From Novosphingobium aerophilum (GTDB taxonomy: Bacteria > Pseudomonadota > Alphaproteobacteria > Sphingomonadales > Sphingomonadaceae): a stretch of DNA of 64,000 nucleotides. The first letter of the stretch is position 1; every line of letters starts with the position of its first letter. Positions 38,537-47,755 of this stretch are shown in pieces. A program made the translations under genes and the position numbers. The stretch spans positions 1 through 64,000 of the forward strand of contig NZ_JACLAU010000004.1 of assembly GCF_014230305.1 (NCBI RefSeq), in the 5' to 3' direction. The notes beneath the pieces are model-generated. The model did not search any database. It worked only from the letters and a program-made list of their open reading frames with translations, and had not been told where the DNA came from.

Positions 38537-39037
38537 TCAGCGCTTCAGGCCCAACGCCGCGCCTGCGGCCCGCGCGGTTGCCAGAGTGGCTTCGGCGGCG
38601 GGATAGATGAACCCGAAGGCCGGGCTGACGCGCACACCGAGCGACCGCGAGGGCGCATGCCACACCCGCACCGCACTCCAGTCTCCCCCGGCCGACACGT
38701 CGACCGCCATGACGCCGCGTTCGACCTGCCCGGGGCGCGACCAGTTGGCGTGATCCAGCAGCACGTGACGATCGTCGATCACCTTGCTGACCACCGCGAC
38801 ATGACCCATCGGCATCGATCCGGTGGCGCGAAAGGCCAGGACCGATCCGGCGCGGGGGGTCTGGCCGCGCTGGTAGATGCCCAGCGCCCTGGCCCACCAG
38901 TCGCGCGCGTTGCCGGCCAACTGGATCAGCGAATGGGCCCGGGCAAAGGCCACGCACTGGATGCGCGCCTGCGCCTCCACCGGCGTGGCGAGCAGCACCA
39001 GCGCTGCCGTGATCGCACCAAGAACCCGTCCCGTCAT
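38537..39037 (-). CDS. CHAP-domain (amidase/peptidase) secreted protein
   Basis: The 166-residue protein has a signal peptide (RVLGAITAALVLLATPVEAQA) and a compact CHAP domain. The catalytic cysteine lies in IQCVAFAR just after the signal, and the histidine in MGHVAVVSKVIDDRHVLLDHANW, preceded by PRAGSVLAFRAT. CHAP enzymes hydrolyse peptidoglycan peptides or amides. The start at 39037 begins the signal; the frame to 39265 adds unconserved residues. In sphingomonads such small secreted CHAP proteins are common, and target specificity is unknown. Confidence 0.85.
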   Translation of the reverse strand: MTGRVLGAITAALVLLATPVEAQARIQCVAFARAHSLIQLAGNARDWWARALGIYQRGQTPRAGSVLAFRATGSMPMGHVAVVSKVIDDRHVLLDHANWSRPGQVERGVMAVDVSAGGDWSAVRVWHAPSRSLGVRVSPAFGFIYPAAEATLATARAAGAALGLKR

Positions 39038-39171
39038 CGCGGGCCGGTCTGGCCCACGGGGAGAGATTCGGAAACCTGCCCAGTCTGCGGTTCGTCGGGC
39101 GTTGCAAACGGTTGGTCCCGAGTCCGCGCGGCTTGTGGAAAAGGCTGCGGGGATCTGCGTCGGAGCCGCGC

Positions 39172-39187
39172 GAACTTCGTGAAGTTC
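39172..39187. promoter_or_regulatory. Inverted repeat GAACTTC-GT-GAAGTTC upstream of CHAP gene
   Basis: Seven-base perfect arms at 39172-39178 and 39181-39187 around a 2-bp centre lie about 135 bp upstream of the CHAP start. The geometry (about one and a half helical turns) fits a dimeric repressor or activator. No known alphaproteobacterial consensus matches it exactly. Confidence 0.35.
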
Positions 39188-39320
39188 ACCCTGGTGCGAC
39201 CGGCAAAGGGAAGTTTGCCCGGTGCGGCAAGACAACGATGCAAAGAACCGCGCGCAGTGTGGCATGGGCGCGGCGAGTAGGACAGCGCGGCCGGCTGGTG
39301 CCCGCGCGCGGCCCCAACGG

Positions 39321-39350
39321 AAAAGGCGCCCCGGTTGCCCGGAGCGCCCT
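39321..39350 (-). terminator. Intrinsic terminator of glnA
   Basis: Read on the minus strand, ggcgctccggg is followed by a short loop and ccggggcgcc, then TTTT. It lies 25-54 bp past the glnA stop. Confidence 0.65.
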
Positions 39351-39374
39351 TCCTGTCTCGGTGATCCGAAGGGA

Positions 39375-40784
39375 TCAGGCCGAATAGTACATGTCGAACT
39401 CGACCGCCGACGGCGTGGTTTCCCAGCGCAGCACTTCCGGCCACTTCAGTTCGATATAGGCTTCGATCTGGTCCTTGGTGAACACGCCGCCTTCCAGCAG
39501 GAAGTCGTGATCGGCCTCGAGCGATTCCAGCGCCTCACGCAGCGAACCGCAGACGGTCGGGACCTCGGCCAGCTCGGCCGGGGGCAGGTCGTACAGGTTC
39601 TTGTCCATGGCTTCGCCCGGGTGGATCTTGTTCTTGATCCCGTCGAGACCGGCCATCAGCAGCGCCGAGTAGGCGAGGTAGGGGTTGGCCATCGCGTCGG
39701 GGAAGCGGAACTCCACGCGCTTCGCCTTGGCGCCGGCGCCATAGGGGATGCGGCACGAGGCCGAACGGTTGCGGGCCGAATAGGCCAGCAGCACGGGGGC
39801 TTCATAGCCCGGCACCAGGCGCTTGTAGCTGTTGGTGGTCGGGTTGGTGAAGGCGTTCAGCGCCTTGGCGTGCTTGATGACGCCGCCGATGAAGTACAGG
39901 CACATGTCCGACAGACCGGCATAGCCGTTGCCGGCGAACAGCGGGTTGCCTTCCTTCCAGATCGAGATGTGCGTGTGCATGCCCGATCCGTTGTCCTTCA
40001 TGATCGGCTTGGGCATGAACGTGGCGGTCTTGCCATAGGCCTGGGCGACCTGGTGCACGACGTACTTGTAGACCTGCATGCGGTCGGCGGTCTGCACCAG
40101 GGTGCCGAAGGTCAGACCCAGCTCGTGCTGCGCCGAGGCGACCTCGTGGTGGTGCTTGTCGCAGGGCAGGCCCATCTCGATCATGGTCGAGACCATCTCG
40201 CCGCGGATGTCGACCAGGCTGTCGACCGGGGCGACCGGGAAGTAGCCGCCCTTGGCGCGCGGACGGTGGGCGAGGTTGCCGCCTTCGTATTCCTTGTTCG
40301 AGTTGGTCGGCAGCTCGATGTCGTCGATCGAGAAGCCGTTGCCGTTGTAGCCGTCATAGAAGCGGACGTCGTCGAACACGAAGAATTCGGCTTCCGGACC
40401 GACATAGACGGTGTCGCCGATGCCGGTGGCCTTGACGTAGGCCTCGGCGCGCTTGGCGGTCGAGCGCGGGTCGCGGGCGTAGAGGTCACCGGTCGAGGGC
40501 TCGACGATGTCGCAGTTGATGATCAGCATCGGCGTGGCCGAGAACGGATCGACATAGACCGAGTCCAGATCGGGCTTCAGGATCATGTCGGACTCGTTGA
40601 TGGCCTTCCAGCCCTCGATCGACGAACCGTCGAACATCAGCCCGTCTTCCAGCTCGCCTTCGCCAAGCACCGAGGCGACCATCGTCAGGTGCTGCCACTT
40701 GCCCTTCGGGTCGGTGAACCGCAGGTCAACCCACTGGATTTCCTCGTCCTTGATGCGCTGGAGGACGTCGCTAGCCTTGGTCAT
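39375..40784 (-). CDS. glnA: Glutamine synthetase type I
   Basis: The 469-residue GS-I makes glutamine from glutamate, ammonia and ATP in a dodecamer. It has the [16 protein letters not shown] latch, the [13 protein letters not shown] metal site, the [19 protein letters not shown]/glutamate loop, and the adenylylation tyrosine in [12 protein letters not shown] near residue 397, so activity is probably controlled by GlnE and PII. AGGGATC precedes the ATG. It lies 104 bp downstream of glnB on the same strand, the classic glnBA operon. Confidence 0.98.
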   Translation of the reverse strand: MTKASDVLQRIKDEEIQWVDLRFTDPKGKWQHLTMVASVLGEGELEDGLMFDGSSIEGWKAINESDMILKPDLDSVYVDPFSATPMLIINCDIVEPSTGDLYARDPRSTAKRAEAYVKATGIGDTVYVGPEAEFFVFDDVRFYDGYNGNGFSIDDIELPTNSNKEYEGGNLAHRPRAKGGYFPVAPVDSLVDIRGEMVSTMIEMGLPCDKHHHEVASAQHELGLTFGTLVQTADRMQVYKYVVHQVAQAYGKTATFMPKPIMKDNGSGMHTHISIWKEGNPLFAGNGYAGLSDMCLYFIGGVIKHAKALNAFTNPTTNSYKRLVPGYEAPVLLAYSARNRSASCRIPYGAGAKAKRVEFRFPDAMANPYLAYSALLMAGLDGIKNKIHPGEAMDKNLYDLPPAELAEVPTVCGSLREALESLEADHDFLLEGGVFTKDQIEAYIELKWPEVLRWETTPSAVEFDMYYSA

Positions 40785-40888
40785 TCGTGATCCCTTTGTT
40801 GTATTCTTTCCTTCGCCCCGGATGGGCCGGGACGATGGAAACCGGTGATGATGTCTACCCCTGTGACGCCTTGACCTGTCCGGACGGA

Positions 40889-41431
<543 letters not shown>

Positions 41432-41473
41432 TCAGGCAATCGTGGGGAATGATGCCCAAAAATTGTGCGCGCC

Positions 41474-41492
41474 CTGCCTTAAAAACAGGCAG
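41474..41492 (-). terminator. Terminator of argC
   Basis: ctgcct (41474-41479) and aggcag (41487-41492) form a six-base stem with an A/T-rich loop five bases past the argC stop; on the minus strand a run of five Ts follows about a dozen bases later. It separates argC from the glnB promoter. Confidence 0.5.
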
Positions 41493-41496
41493 ATCG

Positions 41497-42420
41497 TCAG
41501 CCGTGCAGTCCCGACGTTTCGGGCAGGCCGGCCATCAGGTTGAGATTCTGCACGGCGGCGCCGCTGGCGCCCTTGCCCAGGTTGTCGAGCACGGCGATCA
41601 GGCGCGCCTGGGTGCCATCGGCCGCGCCGAACACGCGCAGCTCGAGCCCGTCCCACGGGCTGGCCGAGCGGCGCAGCAGCAGTTCATCGGCCGGATCGGC
41701 CACGACCCGGACCAGCGGCGAATCGGCATAGAACGAAGCCAGGGCGTCGCGCAGCGCATCCGGGCCGGCGGCGCCGGGCATCGCCGCGAGCGGCAGCGGG
41801 ATTTCGACCACCATGCCGCGATGGGCGGGGATCACCGCGGGGGCGAAGACCGGCGGGTGCGCCAGACCGCAGAGTCGCTGCATCTCGCCGATGTGCTTGT
41901 GCCCCAGGGCCAGCCCATAGTCGCGGAAGGCGATATCCGGATCGGCCTCGAAGCGTTCGATCAGCGCCTTGCCGCCGCCGGAATAGCCGGACACGGCATT
42001 GACCGTGTAGGGCCAGTCCGCCGGGAGCAGGCCGGCGCGGACCAGCGGGGCGAGCAGGCCGATGAAGCCGGTCGGATAGCAGCCCGGGTTGGCGACCCGC
42101 GCTGCCGCGGCGATCGCCTCGCGCCCGACCACCTCGGGAAAGCCATAGGTCCAGCCGGGCGCGACACGGTGCGCGGTCGAGGCGTCGATCACCCGGGTGG
42201 TGTCGTTGGCGATCATCGCCACGGCAGCCCGCGCGGCATCGTCGGGCAGGCAGAGAATGACGAAATCGGCCGCGTTGAGCGCCTCGGCCCGGGCGGCATC
42301 GTCCTTGCGGCGCGCCTCGGGCAGGGTGATCAGGTGGAATTCAGGGCGCCCCGCCAGGCGCTCGGCGATTTCCAGCCCGGTCGTGCCGACCGCGCCATCG
42401 ATGAAGACGGTCCGGGTCAT
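41497..42420 (-). CDS. argC: N-acetyl-gamma-glutamyl-phosphate reductase, type 2
   Basis: The 307-residue enzyme reduces N-acetylglutamyl phosphate to the semialdehyde in arginine synthesis. It is the short (type 2) form: MTRTVFIDGAVGTTGLEIAERL Rossmann start, LPDDAARAAV, the catalytic cysteine in ANPGCYPTGFIGLLAPL near residue 117, and the SGYSGGGKALIERFE segment. The start is ATG at 42420. It lies 11 bp downstream of the SH3 gene on the same strand. Confidence 0.94.
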   Translation of the reverse strand: MTRTVFIDGAVGTTGLEIAERLAGRPEFHLITLPEARRKDDAARAEALNAADFVILCLPDDAARAAVAMIANDTTRVIDASTAHRVAPGWTYGFPEVVGREAIAAAARVANPGCYPTGFIGLLAPLVRAGLLPADWPYTVNAVSGYSGGGKALIERFEADPDIAFRDYGLALGHKHIGEMQRLCGLAHPPVFAPAVIPAHRGMVVEIPLPLAAMPGAAGPDALRDALASFYADSPLVRVVADPADELLLRRSASPWDGLELRVFGAADGTQARLIAVLDNLGKGASGAAVQNLNLMAGLPETSGLHG

Positions 42421-42431
42421 TCCGCTCCCCG

Positions 42432-42773
42432 TTATTCGACCGCGTGCAGGGCCTCGGCCGGGACATAGCCGACCAGGCCATCCTCGGCATCGGCTTCGCC
42501 CACCTGGCCCCAGGCCCAGGTTCCGGCCAGGTCCAGCACCTGGAAGCCGGTGCCCGTGGGCAGGACCGCCAGCACCTCGGCATCGGCGCGGGCCGCGCTC
42601 AGCACCTGGGTGCCGGCGCCGTTGACCCGGTGGGGCAGGGGGACGACGTAGTGCGGCACGAACACCTTTCCGGCGAGGCGGATATGGGCAAGATCGCCCC
42701 GCACCGGCAGGTGGGCGGGATCGTGCTTCTCGCTGGGCCCGGACAGCGAGTAGCTGATTCCGGGCGTGGTCAT
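42432..42773 (-). CDS. SH3-domain protein, lacking an NlpC/P60 domain
   Basis: The 113-residue protein begins MTTPGISYSLSGPSEKHDPAHLPVRGDLAHIRLAGKVFVPHYVVP, which resembles the N-terminal bacterial SH3 part of the NlpC/P60 (C40) peptidases often encoded next to alphaproteobacterial leucyl aminopeptidases. The later part, GTGFQVLDLAGTWAWGQVGEADAEDGLVGYVPAEAL, is a complete SH3b fold. The protein then stops, and argC begins 11 bp later, so the catalytic domain is absent. It may be a glycan- or peptide-binding remnant with no enzyme activity. No signal peptide is visible. Confidence 0.7.
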   Translation of the reverse strand: MTTPGISYSLSGPSEKHDPAHLPVRGDLAHIRLAGKVFVPHYVVPLPHRVNGAGTQVLSAARADAEVLAVLPTGTGFQVLDLAGTWAWGQVGEADAEDGLVGYVPAEALHAVE

Positions 42774-42921
42774 GGCGGCAATGTCGGTCAAACCTTCCGG
42801 GGCCCCTCTCGCATGCGAACCGGGGCGCTTATACAATAGCAGGCTTTCAGGCAAGTTGACGCCCGCAGTCATCCCCGTGCGGCGCAGGAGGAAGGGCGCC
42901 GAACCCGGCCGATGGCTCCGC

Positions 42922-44307
42922 TCAGGCCCCAAAGCGGCCCCGCAGCATATGCCAGGCGGCGCGCAGGCCCAGGGCCTCGCCCCCCTTGGGCCGGCCGGGC
43001 TTGGCCACCGGGCGCCAGGCGAAGGTGTCGAAATGGGCCCAGTCGACCCCGTCCGGCACGAACCGGTCAAGGAACAGGGCCGCCGCGATGGTCCCGGCGA
43101 AGCCGTTGCTGGGCGAATTGTTCAGATCGGCCACGTCGGATTTCAGGTAATCGCGATAGCCGGACCACAGCGGCAGCCGCCAGCACGGATCGTCGCAGGC
43201 GGTGCCGGCCGCCAGCAGGGCTTCGGCCGTGGCGTCCTGGCGGGCGAACATGGCGGGCAGGTCCGGCCCGAGGGCGACCCTGGCCGCACCGGTCAGGGTG
43301 GCGAAATCGATCACCAGCGCGGGCTTGAGTTCCCCCGCGCGGGCCAGCGCGTCGCCCAGGACCAGCCGGCCCTCGGCATCGGTGTTGCCGATCTCCACCG
43401 ACAGGCCGGCCCGGCTGCGCAGCACGTCGCCGGGGCGGAAGGCATTGCCGGAGATCGCATTCTCCACCGCCGGGATCAGCAGGTGCAGGCGGATCGGCAG
43501 GGCCGCCTGCATGATCAACTGGGCCAGGGCCAGGGCATGGGCGGCGCCGCCCATGTCCTTCTTCATCAGCAGCATCGCCGAGCTGGGCTTGATGTCCAGC
43601 CCGCCCGAATCGAAACAGACCCCCTTGCCGATCACCGCCACGCGGGGATGGGTCGGATCGCCCCATTCCAGCTCGATCAGGCGCGGCGCATGGGCCCGGC
43701 CGGCGGCGCGGCCGACCATGTGGACCATCGGATAGTCGCGCTCCAGCAGATCGCCCTTGGTCACGTGGAGTTCGGCCCGGTGGGCCTTGGCCAGCGCCGT
43801 GGCGACGGCCTCGAGCTCGGCCGGGCCCATGTCCTCGGCCGGCGTGTTGACCAGATCGCGGACCAGTTCGGTGGCGGCGGCCTCGGCCAGCGCGGGCGCG
43901 ATCGCCTTGACCTCCTTGGTCACCAGCACCCGGGGCGCCTCGTCCGGCGCCTCGCTGCGGTAGCGGTCGAAGCGATACTGCGCCGTGACCCAGCCGAGCA
44001 GCGCCGGTCCCGGGGCATCCTCCTCCAGCCGATAGGTTCCCGCCGGCAGGACTTCGGCCAGCCTGGCCAGGCACCAGCTCGACAGCGCGCCCGGGTTGGC
44101 CACGCCGCCCACCGCGAACCAGCCGTCGCCATCGGGCACGATCGCGGTCTCGTAGCCCGCACCCTCGAACTTCTGCGCAGCCAGGGCCGCGCGCTGGCCG
44201 GCGTTGAGGCGCTTGGCCCAATCGGCGAAGCCATCCTTGCTGACGAGGTGGAGGGCCGTGGCCGGCTGGCCGCGGTCGGGCTGGATCAGATCGTGCTTGT
44301 CGGTCAT
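42922..44307 (-). CDS. M17 leucyl aminopeptidase family protein
   Basis: The 461-residue peptidase has a divergent N-terminal domain and a C-terminal M17 catalytic domain with two metal sites: VIGKGVCFDSGGLDIKPSSAMLLMKKDMGGAA, and the family signature NTDAEGRLVLGDAL near residue 320, with VIDFATLTGAARVALG after it. It removes N-terminal residues from peptides in the cytosol. I start at ATG 44307 (MTDKHDLIQ), 57 bp inside the open frame. Divergent from map by 97 bp. It is shorter than PepA of E. coli (about 500) but normal for the alphaproteobacterial type. Confidence 0.92.
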   Translation of the reverse strand: MTDKHDLIQPDRGQPATALHLVSKDGFADWAKRLNAGQRAALAAQKFEGAGYETAIVPDGDGWFAVGGVANPGALSSWCLARLAEVLPAGTYRLEEDAPGPALLGWVTAQYRFDRYRSEAPDEAPRVLVTKEVKAIAPALAEAAATELVRDLVNTPAEDMGPAELEAVATALAKAHRAELHVTKGDLLERDYPMVHMVGRAAGRAHAPRLIELEWGDPTHPRVAVIGKGVCFDSGGLDIKPSSAMLLMKKDMGGAAHALALAQLIMQAALPIRLHLLIPAVENAISGNAFRPGDVLRSRAGLSVEIGNTDAEGRLVLGDALARAGELKPALVIDFATLTGAARVALGPDLPAMFARQDATAEALLAAGTACDDPCWRLPLWSGYRDYLKSDVADLNNSPSNGFAGTIAAALFLDRFVPDGVDWAHFDTFAWRPVAKPGRPKGGEALGLRAAWHMLRGRFGA

Positions 44308-44404
44308 GCGCGCGGCACCTTGGCCCAGCCCGATCGGCGATGCGAGAGGAAAAACGCGAGGCAACCCTTGAGAACGTCTCGCAAATCGGGCCGGGAAGCG
44401 CTAG

Positions 44405-45238
44405 ATGCCGGGGATGACCCAGTACCAGACCGTCACCGCCGATGAGACCGTCCTGCGCGACGGCACGATCAAGCTGCATGGCCCGGAGGCCTTCGAGGGC
44501 ATGCGCCGCGCCGGCCGGCTGGCGGCCGAGATCCTCGATGCGCTGGTGCCGTTCGTCCAGCCCGGGGTGACCACCGGCGCGATCGATGACTTCGTCCGGC
44601 AGATGACGCTCGATGGCGGGGCGATCCCCGCCACGCTGGGCTACCGGGGTTATGCCCATTCGTGCTGCACGTCGATCAACAACGTGATCTGCCACGGCAT
44701 TCCCGGGGACAAGGTTCTGCGCGACGGGGACATCGTCAACATCGACGTCACCCCGCTGCTGGATGGCTGGCACGGGGATTCCAGCCGCATGTACCTGGTC
44801 GGCGACGTGCCGCTGAAGGCCCGCCGGTTGGTCGAGGTGACTTACGAGTGCCTGATGCTGGGGATCGAACAGGCCAAGCCCGGCAAGCGCCTGGGTGACA
44901 TCGGCGCCGTGATCCAGCGGCATGCCGAGGCGCACCGCTATGGCGTGGTGCGCGAGTTTTGCGGGCATGGACTGGGCCGTCTGTTCCACGATGCACCCGA
45001 GGTGGTCCACGCCGCCCGCGCCGGCACCGGGCCGGAGCTGGTCCCGGGCATGTTCTTCACCATCGAACCGATGATCAACCTGGGCAAGCCGGGGGTGAAG
45101 ATGCTCGACGACGGCTGGACCGCGGTGACCCGCGACCGCTCGCTCTCGGCGCAGTTCGAGCATTCGATCGGCATCACCGAGGACGGCTGCGAGATCTTCA
45201 CGCTCAGCCCGACGGGCCTGCACAAGCCGCCTTACTGA
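44405..45238 (+). CDS. map: Type I methionine aminopeptidase
   Basis: The 277-residue enzyme removes the initiator methionine. Metal ligands are in VNIDVTPLLDGWHGDSSRMY (Asp, Asp), FCGHGLGRLFHDAPEVVH (His), FFTIEPMINLG (Glu) and AQFEHSIGITEDG (Glu). The active-site histidine lies in TSINNVICHGIPGDK. GGGAAG nine bases before supports ATG 44405; an ATG nine bases on is also possible. A 151-bp inverted-repeat element starts six bases after the stop. Confidence 0.95.
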   Translation: MPGMTQYQTVTADETVLRDGTIKLHGPEAFEGMRRAGRLAAEILDALVPFVQPGVTTGAIDDFVRQMTLDGGAIPATLGYRGYAHSCCTSINNVICHGIPGDKVLRDGDIVNIDVTPLLDGWHGDSSRMYLVGDVPLKARRLVEVTYECLMLGIEQAKPGKRLGDIGAVIQRHAEAHRYGVVREFCGHGLGRLFHDAPEVVHAARAGTGPELVPGMFFTIEPMINLGKPGVKMLDDGWTAVTRDRSLSAQFEHSIGITEDGCEIFTLSPTGLHKPPY

Positions 45239-45243
45239 TTTTC

Positions 45244-45394
45244 GGTTCGCGCAGAGGCGCAGAGGCGCGGAGATGTAGCCCCCGCGACGAAGTCGCTTGC
45301 AAGTCAGTGACCACCCCAGGCGGAAAGGCCCATTGAAGCCGCTTCGCGGAGGTCAGGCGCTACCACTCCGCGCCTCTGCGCCTCTGCGCGAACC
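45244..45394. repeat. 151-bp element with perfect 29-bp terminal inverted repeats
   Basis: The left arm 45244-45272 (ggttcgcgcagaggcgcag onward) is the exact reverse complement of 45366-45394. The arms contain an internal 8-bp iteration (gcgcagag twice). The 93-bp centre has no reading frame that I can support. Size, perfect ends and position between convergent genes suggest a non-autonomous miniature element or structured repeat; no transposase is nearby. Confidence 0.7.
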
Positions 45395-45435
45395 AAAAGA
45401 AACCTCTAAACGCTCTGAAAACTTGGCGCGAACCC

Positions 45436-46122
45436 TCAGGCCCTTGCCGCCCGCACCGCAGCACCTCCGGCGAACGGGGCGATCGCCAGCAGGACCAGGC
45501 TGACCGCCGCGGTCAGGGCGATGCCGGTCTCGCCGCCGGGGGCCAGGCTGCCCGCCCCGAACACCAGCAGCGGCACGGCGAGCGGGATCACCAGCAGCCC
45601 CGCCAGGGCCGCGCCGCCGCGCAGCCCGGCGGTGAGGGCCGCGACCATCACGCCGATTGCCGCCAGCCCGGGCGTGCCGACCAGCAAGCCCAGCTCGACC
45701 GTGCGCAGCGTCTCGGCACCGATCCCCAGCAGCGCCGAGGCGGGCAGGGCGGCCAGCATCAGCGGGGGGCCGAAGCTCAGCCAGTGGGCGATCACGCGCA
45801 CCGCCATGATCCATTCCTCGGCCAGGCCGCGCAGCGCCCACTGATCGAACAGGCCGAGCTCCAGATCGGGCTCGACCAGGCGGTCGAGCGGGAGGATCGC
45901 GGCGAGCAGCGCGGCAACCCAGATCACCCCGCCGCCGGTGCGGGCGAGCACCTGCGCGTCGGGACCGACCGCGAAGGGGAACAGCATGGCGACGGCGACG
46001 AAGAACAACAGCGGCAGCATGGCCCCGCCACGTCGCCCGCCCAGCAGCAGCAGCGCCAGATCGCGGCGCAGCAAGGCGGCGAGGCGTCGGGCCAGTGTGG
46101 GTGCCGACGACGGCGCGCTCAT
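45436..46122 (-). CDS. ccmB: Heme exporter protein CcmB
   Basis: The 228-residue protein has six hydrophobic helices and the CcmB family start RRDLALLLLGGRRGGAMLPLLFFVAVAMLFPFAVGPD, then GGGVIWVAALLAAILPLDRLVEPDLELGLFDQWAL, and a late GLLVIPLAVPLLVFGAGSL. CcmB is the membrane subunit of the CcmABC(D) transporter-like complex that supplies heme for cytochrome c maturation. The ATG overlaps the ccmA stop by 4 bp. ccmC and the rest of the system are not in this window. Confidence 0.92.
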   Translation of the reverse strand: MSAPSSAPTLARRLAALLRRDLALLLLGGRRGGAMLPLLFFVAVAMLFPFAVGPDAQVLARTGGGVIWVAALLAAILPLDRLVEPDLELGLFDQWALRGLAEEWIMAVRVIAHWLSFGPPLMLAALPASALLGIGAETLRTVELGLLVGTPGLAAIGVMVAALTAGLRGGAALAGLLVIPLAVPLLVFGAGSLAPGGETGIALTAAVSLVLLAIAPFAGGAAVRAARA

Positions 46123-46697
46123 GCCGCGAAATCCCGCAGTTCGATCCGCTGCGCGCCGGGCAGGGCGATCGGCTGGTGCGAGGCGACCACCGCCAGCCCC
46201 CCCGCCGCGCAATGCTCGGCCACGATCGTCTCGACCAGCGCGACGGCATCGACGTCGAGCCCGTTGAGCGGCTCGTCGAGCAGCCAGACCGGCGCGCCTT
46301 GCGCGATCAGCCGGGCCAGGGCGGCGCGCTTCTTCTGGCCGGTCGACAGGAACCGCACCGGCACGTCGGCCAGGTCGCCCAGTCCGAGCCGGCCGACCGC
46401 CTCGGCGCTGCGCCCGTCGAACCGCTCCCAGAAGGCCAGGGCACGGCCCAGCGGGAGGTGGGGGTCGAGCCCGGGCCGCTCGTCCACCAGGCCGGCCTCG
46501 CCGTGCCGCTCGACCGTGCCGGCGAAGGGCTCGGCCAGGCCGGCGAGCAGGCGGATCAGGCTGGACTTGCCGATCCCGTTCGCTCCGGCCACCTGGCAGG
46601 CCTGTCCGGCCTGCAGCGTCAGGTCGAGCCCCCGGAACAGCACGCGATCCCCCCGGCGGCAGGCCAGCGCGGTGGCGGAAAGGTGGCAAACAGGCAT
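46119..46697 (-). CDS. ccmA: Heme exporter ATP-binding protein CcmA
   Basis: The 192-residue ABC ATPase has Walker A GANGIGKSSL near residue 39, signature LSTGQKKRAALARL near 125, Walker B PVWLLDEP and a switch histidine in VVASHQP. Short length and the GQKKR signature are typical of CcmA. The start at 46697 (MPVCHLSATALAC) begins the fold; the frame to 46772 adds 25 unconserved residues. It forms an operon with ccmB. Confidence 0.92.
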   Translation of the reverse strand: MPVCHLSATALACRRGDRVLFRGLDLTLQAGQACQVAGANGIGKSSLIRLLAGLAEPFAGTVERHGEAGLVDERPGLDPHLPLGRALAFWERFDGRSAEAVGRLGLGDLADVPVRFLSTGQKKRAALARLIAQGAPVWLLDEPLNGLDVDAVALVETIVAEHCAAGGLAVVASHQPIALPGAQRIELRDFAA

Positions 46698-46801
46698 GAA
46701 GGGCGGCTTAGGCGATCCTCCCGGGGCTGCCAAGAAGGCGCGGTTAAGCCGCCATACAGTAGCCCCTGGCAAGAACGCCCACGGGTCCGACGGGAGAAAT
46801 C

Positions 46802-47755
46802 ATGGTTGTCTTGCGGCTTGTCCTGCCGGTCTGTGGCTGCATCGCGGCGCTGGTGCCCCTGTCATCGGCCCGCGCCGCCCAGGCGGATGGCGCCGCCGCC
46901 CCGACCGCAGCCACCGCCGGTTCGGACGGCGAGGCGCCATCCGCCCGCGTCGCCCGGCTGGCCCGGCAATTGCTGGTGGCCAATGCCGACAAGTGCCCCC
47001 GCCGGCGCTGGGACTTCGGCCTGACCGCTTATCGCAAGCGTGCCCCCGGGGCTCCCCCGCTCCCGTCGGGGCAGCCGGTCGAGCCCGACGGCTTCGGCGT
47101 GACCCAGGTCGTCCCCGTCAGTCCGGCCGGCCGGGCCGGGCTGCGCGTGCAGGACCGGATCATGGCGGTCAACGGCCACGACTGGACCGGTCCCGGGTTC
47201 GCCACCACCTTCCTGCGGGCGGAGCAGGCCCAGCCCGAGCTCAACCGGCTGGAATTGCGCATCGATCGCAATGGCACCCCGCTGACCGTGACCCTGACCG
47301 GCGACATGGGCTGCGCCATCCCGGTGCGCCTGGTGGCGCAGGTCAAGCCCAACGCCAGCGCCTCATCCGGCATGGCCTTCATCAACAGCGGGCTGGAAGA
47401 GGCCCTGCCGCAGGACGATCAACTGGCCTCGGTGATCGCCCATGAAATGGCGCACGTCATTCTGGGCCACAGCAAGGAAAACACGGATTCCACCACGCGT
47501 GCGCGGATGGAACGCGATGCCGATGCGCTGGGGGTCAGGCTCTCGCTGCGGGCCGGGTTCGATCCCAATGCCGCGGCCCGGGCGATCGAGGTGATCGGCG
47601 CGCGCGCGCGCGGGCCGATCTCGCGGCTGCTGGGCCTTTATGGCGATCACATGCCCACCCCGCAGCGCAAGAGCTTCCTGCTGGAAGAGGCGATCGCGGC
47701 GCGGCAGGAACGGCAGGCCGAACAGGCGGCCGGAGCCGCTGCGGCTCAGCGGTAG
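46802..47755 (+). CDS. Periplasmic PDZ-M48 metalloprotease
   Basis: The 317-residue protein has a signal peptide (LRLVLPVCGCIAALVPLSSARA), then a PDZ-like domain (about 90-165, FGVTQVVPVSPAGRAGLRVQDRIMAVNGHDW). A compact M48 peptidase region follows, with the zinc motif VIAHEMAHVILGH near residue 212 and the third ligand in ARMERDADALGVRL. M48 proteases of this BepA/LoiP kind work in envelope quality control; that is inference. Its 3' end overlaps the convergent purT gene by 10 bp. Confidence 0.85.
   Translation: MVVLRLVLPVCGCIAALVPLSSARAAQADGAAAPTAATAGSDGEAPSARVARLARQLLVANADKCPRRRWDFGLTAYRKRAPGAPPLPSGQPVEPDGFGVTQVVPVSPAGRAGLRVQDRIMAVNGHDWTGPGFATTFLRAEQAQPELNRLELRIDRNGTPLTVTLTGDMGCAIPVRLVAQVKPNASASSGMAFINSGLEEALPQDDQLASVIAHEMAHVILGHSKENTDSTTRARMERDADALGVRLSLRAGFDPNAAARAIEVIGARARGPISRLLGLYGDHMPTPQRKSFLLEEAIAARQERQAEQAAGAAAAQR

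Larger units (their letters stand above)
39038..39374. other. Gene-free stretch between CHAP gene and glnA
   Basis: These 337 bp hold the promoter region of the CHAP gene, including the inverted repeat at 39172-39187, and the glnA terminator at 39321-39350. I find no supported reading frame or RNA gene in it. Open frames here are continuations of shadow frames from the flanks. Confidence 0.6.

Noticed and set aside
39172..39187. LexA (SOS) box upstream of the CHAP gene
   Set aside because: The alphaproteobacterial LexA site is a direct GTTC-N7-GTTC repeat. This is an inverted GAAC-N8-GTTC, so it was kept only as an unassigned operator candidate.
42421..42431. Frameshifted NlpC/P60 domain after the SH3 gene
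   Set aside because: Only 11 bp separate the SH3 stop from argC, so there is no room for a frameshifted remainder; the domain is absent, not broken.
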